Shown in pieces: positions 20,841 through 31,378 of a stretch of DNA of 64,000 bases. A program made the translations under genes and the position numbers. This DNA is from Protaetiibacter sp. SSC-01 (GTDB lineage: Bacteria; Actinomycetota; Actinomycetes; Actinomycetales; Microbacteriaceae). Position 1 is the stretch's first letter, and each line of letters opens with the position of its first letter. The DNA lies in the NCBI RefSeq assembly GCF_014483895.1, contig NZ_CP059987.1:682001-746000 (forward strand), in the 5' to 3' direction. The notes beneath the pieces are model-generated. The model did no database searches, was not told where the DNA came from, and saw only the letters and a list, made by a program, of their open reading frames with translations.

Positions 20841-21661
20841 GCCTCCTGGGCCCCGCCGAGATCCGCGACCTCGCCGACGCCCTCGACCTGCAGCCCACGA
20901 AGAAGCTCGGCCAGAACTTCGTCGTCGACGGCAACACGGTGCGCAAGATCGTGCGCACGGCATCCGTCTCCGAGGGCGAGCACGTCGTCGAGGTGGGGCC
21001 GGGCCTCGGCTCGCTCACCCTCGGCCTGCTCGAGGCGGACGCCCGCGTGACGGCGATCGAGATCGACAAGCGGCTCGCCGAGCAGCTGCCGCACACCGTC
21101 GAGGCGATGCAGCCCGGCGCCCCGCTGCAAGTGATCTCCGCCGACGCGCTGCGCGTCGAGGGCGTGCCGGGGGAGCCGACGGCGCTCGTCGCCAACCTGC
21201 CCTACAACGTCTCGGTGCCCGTGCTGCTGCACCTGCTCGAGGTCGTGCCGAGCCTCGCGAGCGCGCTCGTCATGGTGCAGGCGGAGGTCGGCCACCGGCT
21301 CGCCGCCGCGCCCGGCTCGCGCGTCTACGGCTCGCCGAGCGTCAAAGCCGCCTGGTACGGCACGTGGTCGATCGCGGGCACGATCAGCCGCCAGGTGTTC
21401 TGGCCCGTGCCGAACGTCGACTCGGTGCTCGTCGGTTTCCGCCGCGGCGAGCTGCCCGGCACGGAGGAGGAGCGGCGGGCGACGTTCGCCCTCGTCGACG
21501 CCGCGTTCGGGCAGCGGCGGAAGATGCTGCGGCAGGCGCTCGCGGATGCGCTCGGCGGCTCGGCCGCGGCATCCGCTCGTCTCGAGGCGGCTGGCGTCGA
21601 CCCGACGGCCCGCGGCGAGCAGCTCACCGTGGGGGACTTCCTACGCGTCGCCCGCGCGTAG
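20837..21661 (+). CDS. rsmA: 16S rRNA (adenine(1518)-N6/adenine(1519)-N6)-dimethyltransferase
   Basis: The 274-residue SAM-dependent enzyme dimethylates two adenines near the 3' end of 16S rRNA. Motifs: KKLGQNFVVD, EVGPGLGSLTLGLL (SAM loop), AIEIDKRL, NLPYNVSVP (catalytic NLPY) and FWPVPNVDS. GTG 20837 overlaps the tatD stop (GTGA). Confidence 0.97.
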   Translation: MSLLGPAEIRDLADALDLQPTKKLGQNFVVDGNTVRKIVRTASVSEGEHVVEVGPGLGSLTLGLLEADARVTAIEIDKRLAEQLPHTVEAMQPGAPLQVISADALRVEGVPGEPTALVANLPYNVSVPVLLHLLEVVPSLASALVMVQAEVGHRLAAAPGSRVYGSPSVKAAWYGTWSIAGTISRQVFWPVPNVDSVLVGFRRGELPGTEEERRATFALVDAAFGQRRKMLRQALADALGGSAAASARLEAAGVDPTARGEQLTVGDFLRVARA

Positions 21662-21674
21662 CAGGATCGGTCAC

Positions 21675-22202
21675 GTGGCGATCAGGGGCAGCGACGAGAC
21701 CGTCTCCGACGAGGCGCTGACGGCCGCGACCGGTCGGGCGCCCGGCGAGTGGTTCGCGCTGCTCGACGCGGCGGGCGCGACGGGCTGGACGCATAGCGTG
21801 ATCGCCGATTGGCTGCGCGCCGAGCACGACGTCGACCCGTGGTGGTGCCAATCGATCACGGTGCGCTACGAGCAGGCGCGCGGCCTTCGGCTGCCCGGGC
21901 AGCAGGCCGACGGCACCTTCTCGACGAGCACCTCGCGCACGGTCGACGGCCCGCTCGAGGCTGCGTACGGGCGCGCCGTCGCGGCGTTCCGCGCCGAGCT
22001 CGGCGAGCCGGCATCCGCACGCGACACGGGCGCGCGGCCCTACGCGCGCTACCCCGGGCGCGACGCCGGGTCGGTGCTCGTGACCGCCGAGGCGACGTCG
22101 AGCGGGCGCGTGCGGGTCACCGCCACGCACGAGCGGCTCACGGGGCCCGAGGCGGTTGCGGATGCCAAGGGCGCGCTCGCGGGCATCCTCGCCCGGCTCT
22201 GA
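21675..22202 (+). CDS. DUF4287 domain protein
   Basis: The 175-residue product begins with the DUF4287 pattern: a GRAPGEWFALLDA segment, then TGWTHSVIADWLRAEHDVDPWW and ITVRYEQARG. The C-terminal half is less conserved and SRPBCC-like in length. Function unknown. GTG 21675 lies 13 bases after rsmA, so it probably belongs to the same operon. Confidence 0.82.
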   Translation: MAIRGSDETVSDEALTAATGRAPGEWFALLDAAGATGWTHSVIADWLRAEHDVDPWWCQSITVRYEQARGLRLPGQQADGTFSTSTSRTVDGPLEAAYGRAVAAFRAELGEPASARDTGARPYARYPGRDAGSVLVTAEATSSGRVRVTATHERLTGPEAVADAKGALAGILARL

Positions 22203-22270
22203 CAGGGGTCGCGCACGGGGGCCACCGCGCGGGGTCAGACGACGCGTTCCACCTCCCTTAGGGTGGAGCA

Positions 22271-23203
22271 ATGACCACCTCCGGGCGCGCTGCGGTGCAC
22301 GTCAAGGCGCCGGGGAAGATCAACGTCTTCCTCAAGGTGGGGGCCATCGACGACACCGGCTACCACGACGTGGCCATCGCCTACCAGGCCGTCTCGCTGT
22401 GCGAAGACGTGCGCGTCACCGAGGCGAGCGACTTCTCCATCGAGGTCACCGGCTCGGTCGAGCTCTCCCGGGTGCCGGTCGACGGCTCCAACATCGCCAT
22501 CAAGGCGGCCCGCATGCTCGCGGCGCGCACCGGCTACGACGGCGGCGCCCACATCCGCATCGACAAGCACGTGCCGGTCACGGGCGGCATGGGCGGCGGG
22601 TCCGCGGATGCCGCGGCCACCCTCGTCGCGTGCGACGCGCTGTGGGGCACCGAGCTGCCGCGCGAGGAGCTGCTCGACCTCGCCCGCAAGCTCGGCGCCG
22701 ACGTGCCCTTCGCGCTCACGGGCGGCACGGCGATCGGCACGGGACGCGGCGACGAGCTCTCGCCGGCCCTCGCATCCGGGAGCTTCCACTGGGTGCTCGC
22801 GCTCGCCGACTTCGGGCTCTCCACGCCCGCCGTCTACTCGGAGCTCGACGAGCACCGCCGCCGCCACGCGCAGGACATCTTCCCCGCCGACCCGCGGCCG
22901 CAGGTGGCCACGAACGTGCTGCAGGCGCTGCGCGCGGGCGACCCGCACATGCTCGCCGAGGCGATGCACAACGACCTGCAGGCCCCCGCGCTGCACCTCG
23001 AGCCGTCGCTCGCGGAGGTGCTCGAGCTCGGCGAGCAGAACGGCGCCCTCGCCGGCATCGTCTCGGGCTCCGGGCCGACGGTCGCGTTCCTCACCGCGGA
23101 TGTCGACTCCGCCCTCGAGCTGCAGGTCGCCCTCTCGGCGGCTCGCCTCAACGTCGTGCGGGCCACGGGGCCGGTGCACGGGGCGCGGATCGTCGCGGAC
23201 TGA
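22271..23203 (+). CDS. ispE: 4-(cytidine 5'-diphospho)-2-C-methyl-D-erythritol kinase
   Basis: GHMP kinase of the MEP isoprenoid pathway; it phosphorylates the 2-hydroxyl of CDP-methylerythritol. The 310-residue product has [13 protein letters not shown] at the start, the ATP loop [16 protein letters not shown], and [13 protein letters not shown] near the C-terminus. A -10 box TAGGGT at 22259-22264 lies six bases before the ATG (leaderless), so it has its own promoter despite following rsmA in the usual order. Confidence 0.96.
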   Translation: MTTSGRAAVHVKAPGKINVFLKVGAIDDTGYHDVAIAYQAVSLCEDVRVTEASDFSIEVTGSVELSRVPVDGSNIAIKAARMLAARTGYDGGAHIRIDKHVPVTGGMGGGSADAAATLVACDALWGTELPREELLDLARKLGADVPFALTGGTAIGTGRGDELSPALASGSFHWVLALADFGLSTPAVYSELDEHRRRHAQDIFPADPRPQVATNVLQALRAGDPHMLAEAMHNDLQAPALHLEPSLAEVLELGEQNGALAGIVSGSGPTVAFLTADVDSALELQVALSAARLNVVRATGPVHGARIVAD

Positions 23204-23243
23204 CCGTGCCTTCGCGGCGGCGGCGGTGCTTCGCGCGCCCTCC

Positions 23244-23384
23244 CGCTGGTTGAGTAGCGCCGCTTCGCGCGCCCTCCCGCTGGTTGAGTAGCGCCGCGTC
23301 GCGGCGCGTATCGAAACCAGACGAACGTGTGACGTCGGTGGGGTCTCGATACACCGCCGCGTCGCGGCGGCACTCGACCAGCGG
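23244..23384. repeat. Family A intergenic repeats after ispE
   Basis: Two direct copies of CGCTGGTTGAGTAGCGCCGC (23244 and 23278), then GTATCGAAACCAG, then an inverted diverged half ending CTCGACCAGCGG. The following bases, 23385-23518, contain several degenerate copies of GGTGAACGCGG and no gene. Confidence 0.8.
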
Positions 23385-23527
23385 GGAGCGCGGGCGCCCT
23401 CGCGTCCAGCGGTGAACACGCCGAACGCGGTGAACGCGGGCTCCCCCGCGACCAGCGGGGAGCGCGGTGGACGCGGTGAACGCGGCGAACGCGGGCGCCC
23501 ACGCGACGGACGGTGAACACGCGCGAT

Positions 23528-23543
23528 ATGATGACTTCATCAT
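23528..23543. promoter_or_regulatory. Palindrome over the ArsR-type gene start (candidate autoregulatory operator)
   Basis: ATGATGA-CT-TCATCAT is a perfect 16-bp dyad. It overlaps the -10-like TATGAT (23527-23532) and reaches into the ATG at 23542, so a protein bound here would block transcription of the regulator/SulP operon. Confidence 0.65.
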
Positions 23544-23901
23544 GCCGTTCTCCCGCTCCGAGCGCCCCCTCTACGAGGTGAAGGCGGGGCTCTTCAAGGG
23601 GCTCTCGCATCCGTTCCGCATCCGGCTGCTCGAGCTGCTCGCCGACGGCGAGGAGCACACCGTGGCCGAGCTGCAGGAGGCCACCGGCCTCGAGGCCTCG
23701 CACCTGTCGCAGCACCTGGCCGTGCTGCGCCGCCACCGGCTCGTCGCCTCGGACCGCCGCGCGAGCCACGTCTACTACCGGCTCGCGCACGCCGACGTCG
23801 CCGAGCTGCTCGCCGTCGCCCGCCGCCTGCTCGCCGACATCGTCGCCGCCGACTCGGCGCGCGCCGCCGACGTGGCCGCCCTCCCCGAGCTGCCGCGATG
23901 A
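23542..23901 (+). CDS. ArsR-family transcriptional regulator
   Basis: The 119-residue winged-helix protein has the ArsR core: KAGLFKGLSHPFRIRLLELL, then HTVAELQEATGLEASHLSQH for the DNA-reading helix, and VYYRLAHADVAELL. No cysteine pair for metal binding is seen, so it is probably not a metal sensor. The longer upstream frame enters low-complexity repeat DNA and is rejected. It is co-translated with the SulP transporter (ATGA overlap) and probably controls it through the palindrome over its own start. Confidence 0.9.
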   Translation: MPFSRSERPLYEVKAGLFKGLSHPFRIRLLELLADGEEHTVAELQEATGLEASHLSQHLAVLRRHRLVASDRRASHVYYRLAHADVAELLAVARRLLADIVAADSARAADVAALPELPR

Positions 23902-25559
23902 GCGCCGCGGACGTCGCGCGCCGCACGGGCCGCCGCATCCGCGCCCTCCTGCCCTCGGCCGAGGACTACCGCCCGCTGCGCCGCAGCTGGCGCGGCGACC
24001 TCGTCGCGGGCCTCACGGTCGGCATCGTCGCGCTGCCGCTCGCGCTCGGCTTCGGCATCTCGTCGGGCGCGGGGGCGGAGGCCGGCCTCATCACCGCGAT
24101 CATCGCGGGCGTCGTCGCGGCCGTGTTCGGCGGCTCGAACGTGCAGGTCTCGGGGCCGACGGGCGCCATGGTCGTCGTGCTCGCGCCGATCGTCGCGCAG
24201 TACGGCGTGGGCGCCGTCGCGCTGCTGAGCGTCATGGCGGGCGTGATCGTGCTTGTCGCGGGGGCGCTGCGCCTTGGCCGGGCGGTGTCGTTCATCCCGT
24301 GGCCCGTCATCGAGGGCTTCACGCTCGGCATCGCCGTCATCATCTTCCTGCAGCAGGTGCCCGCGCTCACGCGCGCCGACACGGGCGGCACGAGCCACAC
24401 GAACGTCGTCGTCACCGCGGTCGACACTCTCGTGCACGCCGACCCCGCCTACCTGCTGTGGGCGCTCGGCGCCGTCGCGGTCGTCGCGCTGTGCATGGTG
24501 CTGCTGCCGAAGCTGCACCCCTCGATCCCGGGCTCGCTCATCGGCATCGCGCTCGTCGCCGTCCTCGCGCTCCTGCTGCCCACACCCCTCGCCGACATCG
24601 GCGAGCTGCCGAGCAGCCTGCCGCCGCCGAGCTTCCCCGCCCTCGACCTCGGCACGCTCGGCCACCTCGCGCTGCCGGCGCTCACGGTCGCGGCCCTCGC
24701 GGCGATCGAGTCGCTGCTCTCGGCGCGCGTCGCCGCATCCCTCGCCGACACGGGCCCCTACGACCCCGACCGCGAGCTCGTGGGGCAGGGACTCGCATCC
24801 GTCGCCGCGGGACTCTTCGGCGGCATGCCCGCGACGGGTGCGATCGCGCGCACCGCCGTCAACGTGCGCTCGGGCGCCCAGACGCGCGTCGCCGCGGTGT
24901 TCCATGCGGTCGTGCTGCTGCTCGTCGTGCTCGTCGCCGCCCAGCCCGTGGGCCTCATCCCGCTCGCGGCGCTCTCGGGCGTGCTCATGGTCACGGCGGT
25001 GCGGATGGTGCACCGCGCGACCGTGCGCAGCATCCTGCGCTCGACGCGCGCCGACGCGATCGCCTTCGTCGTCACGGCCATCGTCACGATCTCGGTCGAC
25101 CTCATCGTGGCCGTCGCGATCGGCATGGTCGTGGCGGGCATCTTCGCCATCCGCAGCCTCTCTCGGGCCACCGGCGTCACGCGTGAGGAGCTGGGCGAAC
25201 CGGTGCCGGGCGACGAGCGCATCGCCCTCATCCGCCTCGACGGTCCGCTGTTCTTCGCCGCCGCCGACCGCGTGTTCGACACCGTGACGGCGCTCGAGAA
25301 CGTGTCGGTCGTGATCCTGCGGATGTCGCAGATCGAGCTCGTCGACGCGACGGGCGCGCACGTGCTGAGCGAGATCGTGCAGCGACTGGAGGCGCGCGGC
25401 ATCACAGTGCTCATCAAGGGCGTGCGCGAGGGGCACGTCGAGCTGTTCCGCACCGTCGGGGTGCTCTCGGCGCTGCGGCACCACAAGCACCTCTTCGACG
25501 ACCTGCCCTCGGCGATCGAGCACGCCCGCAGCCACATCGCCCGGGAGGCGGCCGGCTGA
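23898..25559 (+). CDS. SulP-family anion transporter with STAS domain
   Basis: The 553-residue product has 10-12 membrane segments (SulP core: VAGLTVGIVALPLALGFGI, then SNVQVSGPTGAMVVVL) and a C-terminal STAS domain of about 100 residues with VILRMSQIELVDATGAHVL. SulP carriers move sulfate, bicarbonate or other anions. The ArsR gene before it points to a regulated substrate, but the substrate cannot be read from sequence. Confidence 0.92.
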   Translation: MSAADVARRTGRRIRALLPSAEDYRPLRRSWRGDLVAGLTVGIVALPLALGFGISSGAGAEAGLITAIIAGVVAAVFGGSNVQVSGPTGAMVVVLAPIVAQYGVGAVALLSVMAGVIVLVAGALRLGRAVSFIPWPVIEGFTLGIAVIIFLQQVPALTRADTGGTSHTNVVVTAVDTLVHADPAYLLWALGAVAVVALCMVLLPKLHPSIPGSLIGIALVAVLALLLPTPLADIGELPSSLPPPSFPALDLGTLGHLALPALTVAALAAIESLLSARVAASLADTGPYDPDRELVGQGLASVAAGLFGGMPATGAIARTAVNVRSGAQTRVAAVFHAVVLLLVVLVAAQPVGLIPLAALSGVLMVTAVRMVHRATVRSILRSTRADAIAFVVTAIVTISVDLIVAVAIGMVVAGIFAIRSLSRATGVTREELGEPVPGDERIALIRLDGPLFFAAADRVFDTVTALENVSVVILRMSQIELVDATGAHVLSEIVQRLEARGITVLIKGVREGHVELFRTVGVLSALRHHKHLFDDLPSAIEHARSHIAREAAG

Positions 25560-25605
25560 CGCGGCCGTGCAGGTCCGGCCCATCCGCGCCGCCTAGGCTC
25601 GACGG

Positions 25606-27594
<1,989 letters not shown>

Positions 27595-27715
27595 CCCCCG
27601 CATCCGCTCCGGCGAGGGGTCGGGGCGGGACCGAAGTCCCTGTGCGCCGCCCCGCGGCATCCCTAGGCTCCGAAGTGTGGCGACGACGCAGACGCCGCCG
27701 GAGAGGGAGAGCGAG

Positions 27716-28501
27716 ATGCGCACCTACGTTGTGACCGGAGCCGCTTCCGGCATCGGCAAGACCACCAGGGAACTGCTCGAGAGCCGCGGCGAGCGCGTGA
27801 TCGGCGTCGACCTCGCGGGGGCCGACGTCGATGCCGACCTGTCGACGCCCGCGGGCCGCGCAGGCCTCGCGGATGCCGTGACGGCTCTCGCCCCCGATGG
27901 CATCGACGCGATCGTCGCGAACGCGGGCGTCGCCCAGTTCACCCCGCTCACCGTGAGGGTCAACTTCTTCGGCGCCGTCGCGACGCTCGAGAACCTGCGT
28001 CCGCTGCTCGCCGCATCCGCCGCCCCGCGCGCGGTCGTCACGTCGTCGTTCTCGTCGCTGCAGGACAACGACCCCGAGCTCGTGAGCCTGCTGCACGCGG
28101 GAGACGAGGATGCCGCGGTCGCCCGGGCGGATGCGCTCGTCGAGCAGCAGCTCGGCCACCTCATCTACGCGTCGACGAAGCGCGCGATCTCGGAGTGGGT
28201 GCGCGCGCAGTCGATCACGCCCGAGTGGGCGGGCGCGGGCATCCCGCTCAACGCGGTGGGCCCCGGCGTCATCGTCACCCCGATGACCGCGGGCTTCCTG
28301 GAGACGCGGGAGGGTCGCGACCAGCTCGCCCAGGCCGTGCCGATGCCGCTCGCCGGGCCGGCCGAGCCGATCGTCGTCGCGCGGCTCATCGCGTGGCTGA
28401 CGAGCGAGGAGAACACCCACCTCGCGGGCCAGACCGTGTACGTCGACGGCGGCGCCGACGTCGCGATCCGCGGACCGCACGTCTTCGGCACCAGCGACTG
28501 A
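27716..28501 (+). CDS. Short-chain dehydrogenase/reductase
   Basis: The 261-residue SDR has the cofactor loop TGAASGIGKT, ANAGVAQF, the catalytic Ser in VVTSSFSS and YASTK (Tyr-x3-Lys). It ends with VYVDGGADVAIRGP. It resembles 3-alpha-hydroxysteroid dehydrogenase-type SDRs, but the substrate is unknown. The -10 box TAGGCT (27664-27669) lies seven bases before an in-frame GTG (27677), so translation could start there without a leader. The ATG at 27716 with GGAGAGGGAG before it gives the normal SDR N-terminus and is preferred. Confidence 0.9.
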   Translation: MRTYVVTGAASGIGKTTRELLESRGERVIGVDLAGADVDADLSTPAGRAGLADAVTALAPDGIDAIVANAGVAQFTPLTVRVNFFGAVATLENLRPLLAASAAPRAVVTSSFSSLQDNDPELVSLLHAGDEDAAVARADALVEQQLGHLIYASTKRAISEWVRAQSITPEWAGAGIPLNAVGPGVIVTPMTAGFLETREGRDQLAQAVPMPLAGPAEPIVVARLIAWLTSEENTHLAGQTVYVDGGADVAIRGPHVFGTSD

Positions 28502-28552
28502 CCCGGCCCGCCCTCGTCTCCCGGCCCGCCCTCGTCTCCCCGTGAGGGCGGG
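28502..28552 (+). terminator. Tandem repeat plus hairpin after the SDR gene
   Basis: An 18-bp unit CCCGGCCCGCCCTCGTCT is present twice in tandem (28502-28519, 28520-28537). The second copy pairs with 28544-28552 to form a hairpin (CCCGCCCTC/GAGGGCGGG, ten-base loop). No T-run follows. It is probably a terminator. Confidence 0.6.
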
Positions 28553-28603
28553 TTCCCCCGAGGCGTCACCCCCGGTTGCCGCGCCCGCACGGGAGGTGGC
28601 GCC

Positions 28604-28708
28604 TCATTCCTCGAACTGGCTGTAGTCGGTGACCATCGGCCGGATCTCGACCGCGACGCCGGGCAGCCCGAGCGAGGGGGTCGAGGTGTACGTGATGACG
28701 AACTTCAT
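28604..28708 (-). CDS. 34-residue small protein
   Basis: A short frame begins MKFVITYTSTPSLGLPGVAV and ends in an acidic YSQFEE. The ATG at 28708 has GAGAGGA about seven bases upstream, a good ribosome-binding site. The first third is strand-like, with no signal peptide. It lies downstream of the WYL regulator on the same strand. Not recognised. It may be a genuine microprotein or the remnant of a small-domain protein. Confidence 0.45.
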   Translation of the reverse strand: MKFVITYTSTPSLGLPGVAVEIRPMVTDYSQFEE

Positions 28709-28774
28709 GGCGGTGTCCTCTCGTCAGGGGAACCGTGTCACCCCCGCCCGTGCGGGGCAGGCGCCCGCGGCGTG

Positions 28775-29788
28775 TCAGGGGCCGACGGATGCGGATGCCT
28801 CGCTCGCGCGCCCGGCGAGCGTCGCGAACGCGGCGGCGAGCTCCGCGGGCTCCGCCGCCGTGACGTCGGCGTCGAAGCGGAGGAGCGAGGCGGCGAGGGC
28901 GACCCACGACCAGGAGCCGGCGTGCACGCGTGTGCACGACGCGTCGACCGCCTCGACGGCGGCGTCGGCCGCGAAGGGCGCCACGCGGTCGAGCGGGAGC
29001 GCGAGCACGACGGCGCCCCGGCAGGGCCACTCGGCGGAGCCTGACGTGCCGCCGCGGAACCGCGCGGCGGAGCCCGCCGCGCCGCCGCGGAACCGCGCGG
29101 CGAGGAACGCGTGCGGGTCGCCGCCCGGCAGCTCGCGCGGGGCGAAGCGGGCGCCGCGCGCGGAGCGGAGCCGCATCCGGTCGACGCGGAAGACACGCCA
29201 GTCGGCGCGGTCGACGTCCCACCCGATGACGTACCAGCGGCCGGCGCGCGCGACGAGGTGGTGGGGTTCCGCGCGACGCGGGGGCGCATCCGTCTCGTCG
29301 CGGTAGTCGAAGCGCAGCGTCTCGCGGGCGCGCATCGCGGCGCTCACGGCGAGCAGCAGCGCGGGGTCGACGGGGTCGGCGGGGTCGACGGCGTCGGCGG
29401 CGGCACGCGTCACGGCGGTCGCGAGCGCGTCGACGCGGTGCCGCAGGTGCGACGGCATCACGGTGCGCACGGTCGCGAGGGCGCGCTCGGCGGGCTCGCC
29501 GATGTCGGCGCCGGATGCCGTGGCCGTCTGCAGCGCGATCGCCACGGCGACGGCCTGCTCGTCGTCGAACAGCAGGGGTGGCAGCTCGGAGCCCGCGTCG
29601 AGGCGGTAGCCGCCGTCGGGCCCCTTGACCGCCCGCACGCGGTAGCCGAGCTCCCGCAGGCGGTCGACGTCGCGGCGCACGGTGCGCACGCTCACCTCGA
29701 GCCGCTCGGCCAGCACCTCGCCCGGCCAGTCGCGGCGCGCCTGCAGCAGTGAGAGCAGCTGCAGCATCCGCGAGGTCGTGTCGGCCAT
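28775..29788 (-). CDS. WYL-domain transcriptional regulator (YafY/DeoR-like)
   Basis: The 337-residue protein has an N-terminal winged helix (MLQLLSLLQARRDWPGEVLA, then VSVRTVRRDVDRLRELGYRV) and a WYL ligand domain with RWYVIGWDVDRADWRVFRVDR. The C-terminal part contains a short internal duplication, ARFRGG, that looks like a recent expansion. The -10 box TAGTCT (29800-29795) lies six bases before the ATG (leaderless). It is divergent from the VOC-family gene at 29888, a common pairing, so it probably controls that gene. Confidence 0.92.
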   Translation of the reverse strand: MADTTSRMLQLLSLLQARRDWPGEVLAERLEVSVRTVRRDVDRLRELGYRVRAVKGPDGGYRLDAGSELPPLLFDDEQAVAVAIALQTATASGADIGEPAERALATVRTVMPSHLRHRVDALATAVTRAAADAVDPADPVDPALLLAVSAAMRARETLRFDYRDETDAPPRRAEPHHLVARAGRWYVIGWDVDRADWRVFRVDRMRLRSARGARFAPRELPGGDPHAFLAARFRGGAAGSAARFRGGTSGSAEWPCRGAVVLALPLDRVAPFAADAAVEAVDASCTRVHAGSWSWVALAASLLRFDADVTAAEPAELAAAFATLAGRASEASASVGP

Positions 29789-29887
29789 GGCTCGAGACTA
29801 GATCGGGAAGAGGCCGAGAACTGTCCTGTACTGGGCGAAGACTGGCGAAGCCGCATCCGGCACCACACCCTCACGAAGGAGATCGCG

Positions 29888-30313
29888 ATGACCATCGCCA
29901 CCACGCCCCACCTCAACTTCCGCGGCGACGCCCGCGCGGCGCTCGAGTTCTACCAGTCGGTCTTCGGCGGGCAGCTCGCGCTCGTGCGCTACGTCGACGC
30001 GGGAGCCGTCACCGACCCCGCCGAGGCCGAGCAGATCATGTGGGGGCAGGTCGCCTCCGACGCGGGCTTCCGCGTCATGGCCTACGACGTGCCGGGCCAC
30101 ACCGAGTGGGCGCCGGGCGTCATCCCCGTGTTCGTCTCGGTGCGCGGCACCGACGCCGACGAGCTCACCGGCTACTGGCAGAAGCTCGCCGAGGGCGCGA
30201 CCGTCGTCGTGCCGCTCGCGCCCGCGGGCTGGTCGCCCCTCTATGGCATGCTGCGCGACCGCTTCGGTGTCACGTGGGTGCTCGACCTCGAGGTGCCCTG
30301 GTCGCCCGAGTGA
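29888..30313 (+). CDS. VOC-family (PhnB-like glyoxalase/bleomycin-resistance fold) protein
   Basis: The 141-residue product shows the PhnB-type pattern: PHLNFRGDARAALEFYQSVF at the start, GGQLALVRYVD, and a final YGMLRDRFGVTWVLDLE. Such proteins are single-domain dimers of uncertain catalytic activity. AAGGAG lies about seven bases before the ATG. It is divergent from the WYL regulator; the short gap of about 100 bases holds both promoters. Confidence 0.9.
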   Translation: MTIATTPHLNFRGDARAALEFYQSVFGGQLALVRYVDAGAVTDPAEAEQIMWGQVASDAGFRVMAYDVPGHTEWAPGVIPVFVSVRGTDADELTGYWQKLAEGATVVVPLAPAGWSPLYGMLRDRFGVTWVLDLEVPWSPE

Positions 30314-30367
30314 TCGGGTGACCCCGGCGGCACGGATACGGCATGCGCTCTCGCTAGGCTCGCATCC

Positions 30368-31378
30368 GTGCCGTCACCCGTCTCCACCCGCGTCGTCGGG
30401 CTCGGTGTGCACCTGCCCGAGCACGTGCGCACGACGGCCGAGACCGAGGCCGAACTGCGTCGCCGCAACAGGGGTGTGCGCCTGCCGACGGGCCTCATCC
30501 GCCGCATGACGGGGGTCGAGACCGTGCACCTGCGGCCCGACGGATGGGACGCCTCCGACCTCGCCGTCGCCGCCGCCCGCGAGGCGCTCGCCGAGTCGCC
30601 CGGCGACGTCGACCTCGTGCTGTTCGCTTCCGCGAGCCAGGACCTCGTCGAGCCCGCCACGAGCCACATCGTCGCCGCGAAGCTCGGCGTCGACGCGCCC
30701 GTCATGGACGTCAAGAACGCGTGCAACTCGGTCGTCAACGCGATGCAGGTGGCCGACGCGTTCATCCGCACGGGGCAGTACCGCCGCGTGCTCATCGCGT
30801 CGGGTGAGGCGCCGACGGTCGCCGTGCGCTGGGACGTCGACGGCCACGAGCGCTTCCTGCGCTCGTTCCCCGGCTACACGATGAGCGATGGCGGTGCCGC
30901 GCTCGTGCTCGAGGCGTCCGACGTGCCGGATGTCGGCATCCGCTCGACGCGCTTCCTCGCCGTCTCGCGCCACTGGGACGTCGGCACGCTGCCCGGCGGC
31001 GGCACGATGCGCCCACGCGACGTCGACGCCGAGTACTTCGACATGGACGGGCACGGGCTGCAGCAGGCGTTCCTCGAGCTCGGCCCCGAGCCCGTGCTCG
31101 GCCTGCTGCGCGACCGCGGCCTCACGTGGGACGACTTCGACCTCGTCGCCATCCACCAGGTCGCCCTGCCCTACCTGCCGCCGATCTTCGAGCGCCTCGG
31201 CGTGCCCGACGACCGCACCGTCATCACGGTGCGCGACCACGGCAACCTCGCCTCGGTGACCCTGCCGCTGCAGCTCAAGCTCGCGCGCGAGCGCCGGATG
31301 CTGCACGAGGGCTCGCGCGTGCTGCTCATCGGGCTCGCGGGGGGTATCTCGCTCGGGCTCGTCGAGGTCGTGTGGTGA
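30368..31378 (+). CDS. Thiolase-superfamily enzyme, OleA/ketoacyl-ACP synthase III-like
   Basis: The 336-residue product has the ketosynthase III triad: Cys in DVKNACNSVVNAM, His in VAIHQVALP and Asn in DHGNLASVTLP. In a locus with OleC- and OleD-like genes, the best reading is an OleA-type enzyme that condenses two acyl-CoAs head to head to a 2-alkyl-3-ketoacid. A FabH-like elongation enzyme is the alternative. GTG 30368 lies seven bases after TAGGCT (30355-30360), so the mRNA is probably leaderless. First gene of a five-gene operon in which each start overlaps the previous stop. Confidence 0.85.
   Translation: MPSPVSTRVVGLGVHLPEHVRTTAETEAELRRRNRGVRLPTGLIRRMTGVETVHLRPDGWDASDLAVAAAREALAESPGDVDLVLFASASQDLVEPATSHIVAAKLGVDAPVMDVKNACNSVVNAMQVADAFIRTGQYRRVLIASGEAPTVAVRWDVDGHERFLRSFPGYTMSDGGAALVLEASDVPDVGIRSTRFLAVSRHWDVGTLPGGGTMRPRDVDAEYFDMDGHGLQQAFLELGPEPVLGLLRDRGLTWDDFDLVAIHQVALPYLPPIFERLGVPDDRTVITVRDHGNLASVTLPLQLKLARERRMLHEGSRVLLIGLAGGISLGLVEVVW

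Noticed and set aside
27677-27715. Leaderless GTG start adding 13 residues to the SDR
   Set aside because: Spacing to TAGGCT is right, but the added residues are polar and not part of the SDR fold, and the ATG at 27716 has a strong ribosome-binding site. Kept only as an alternative.
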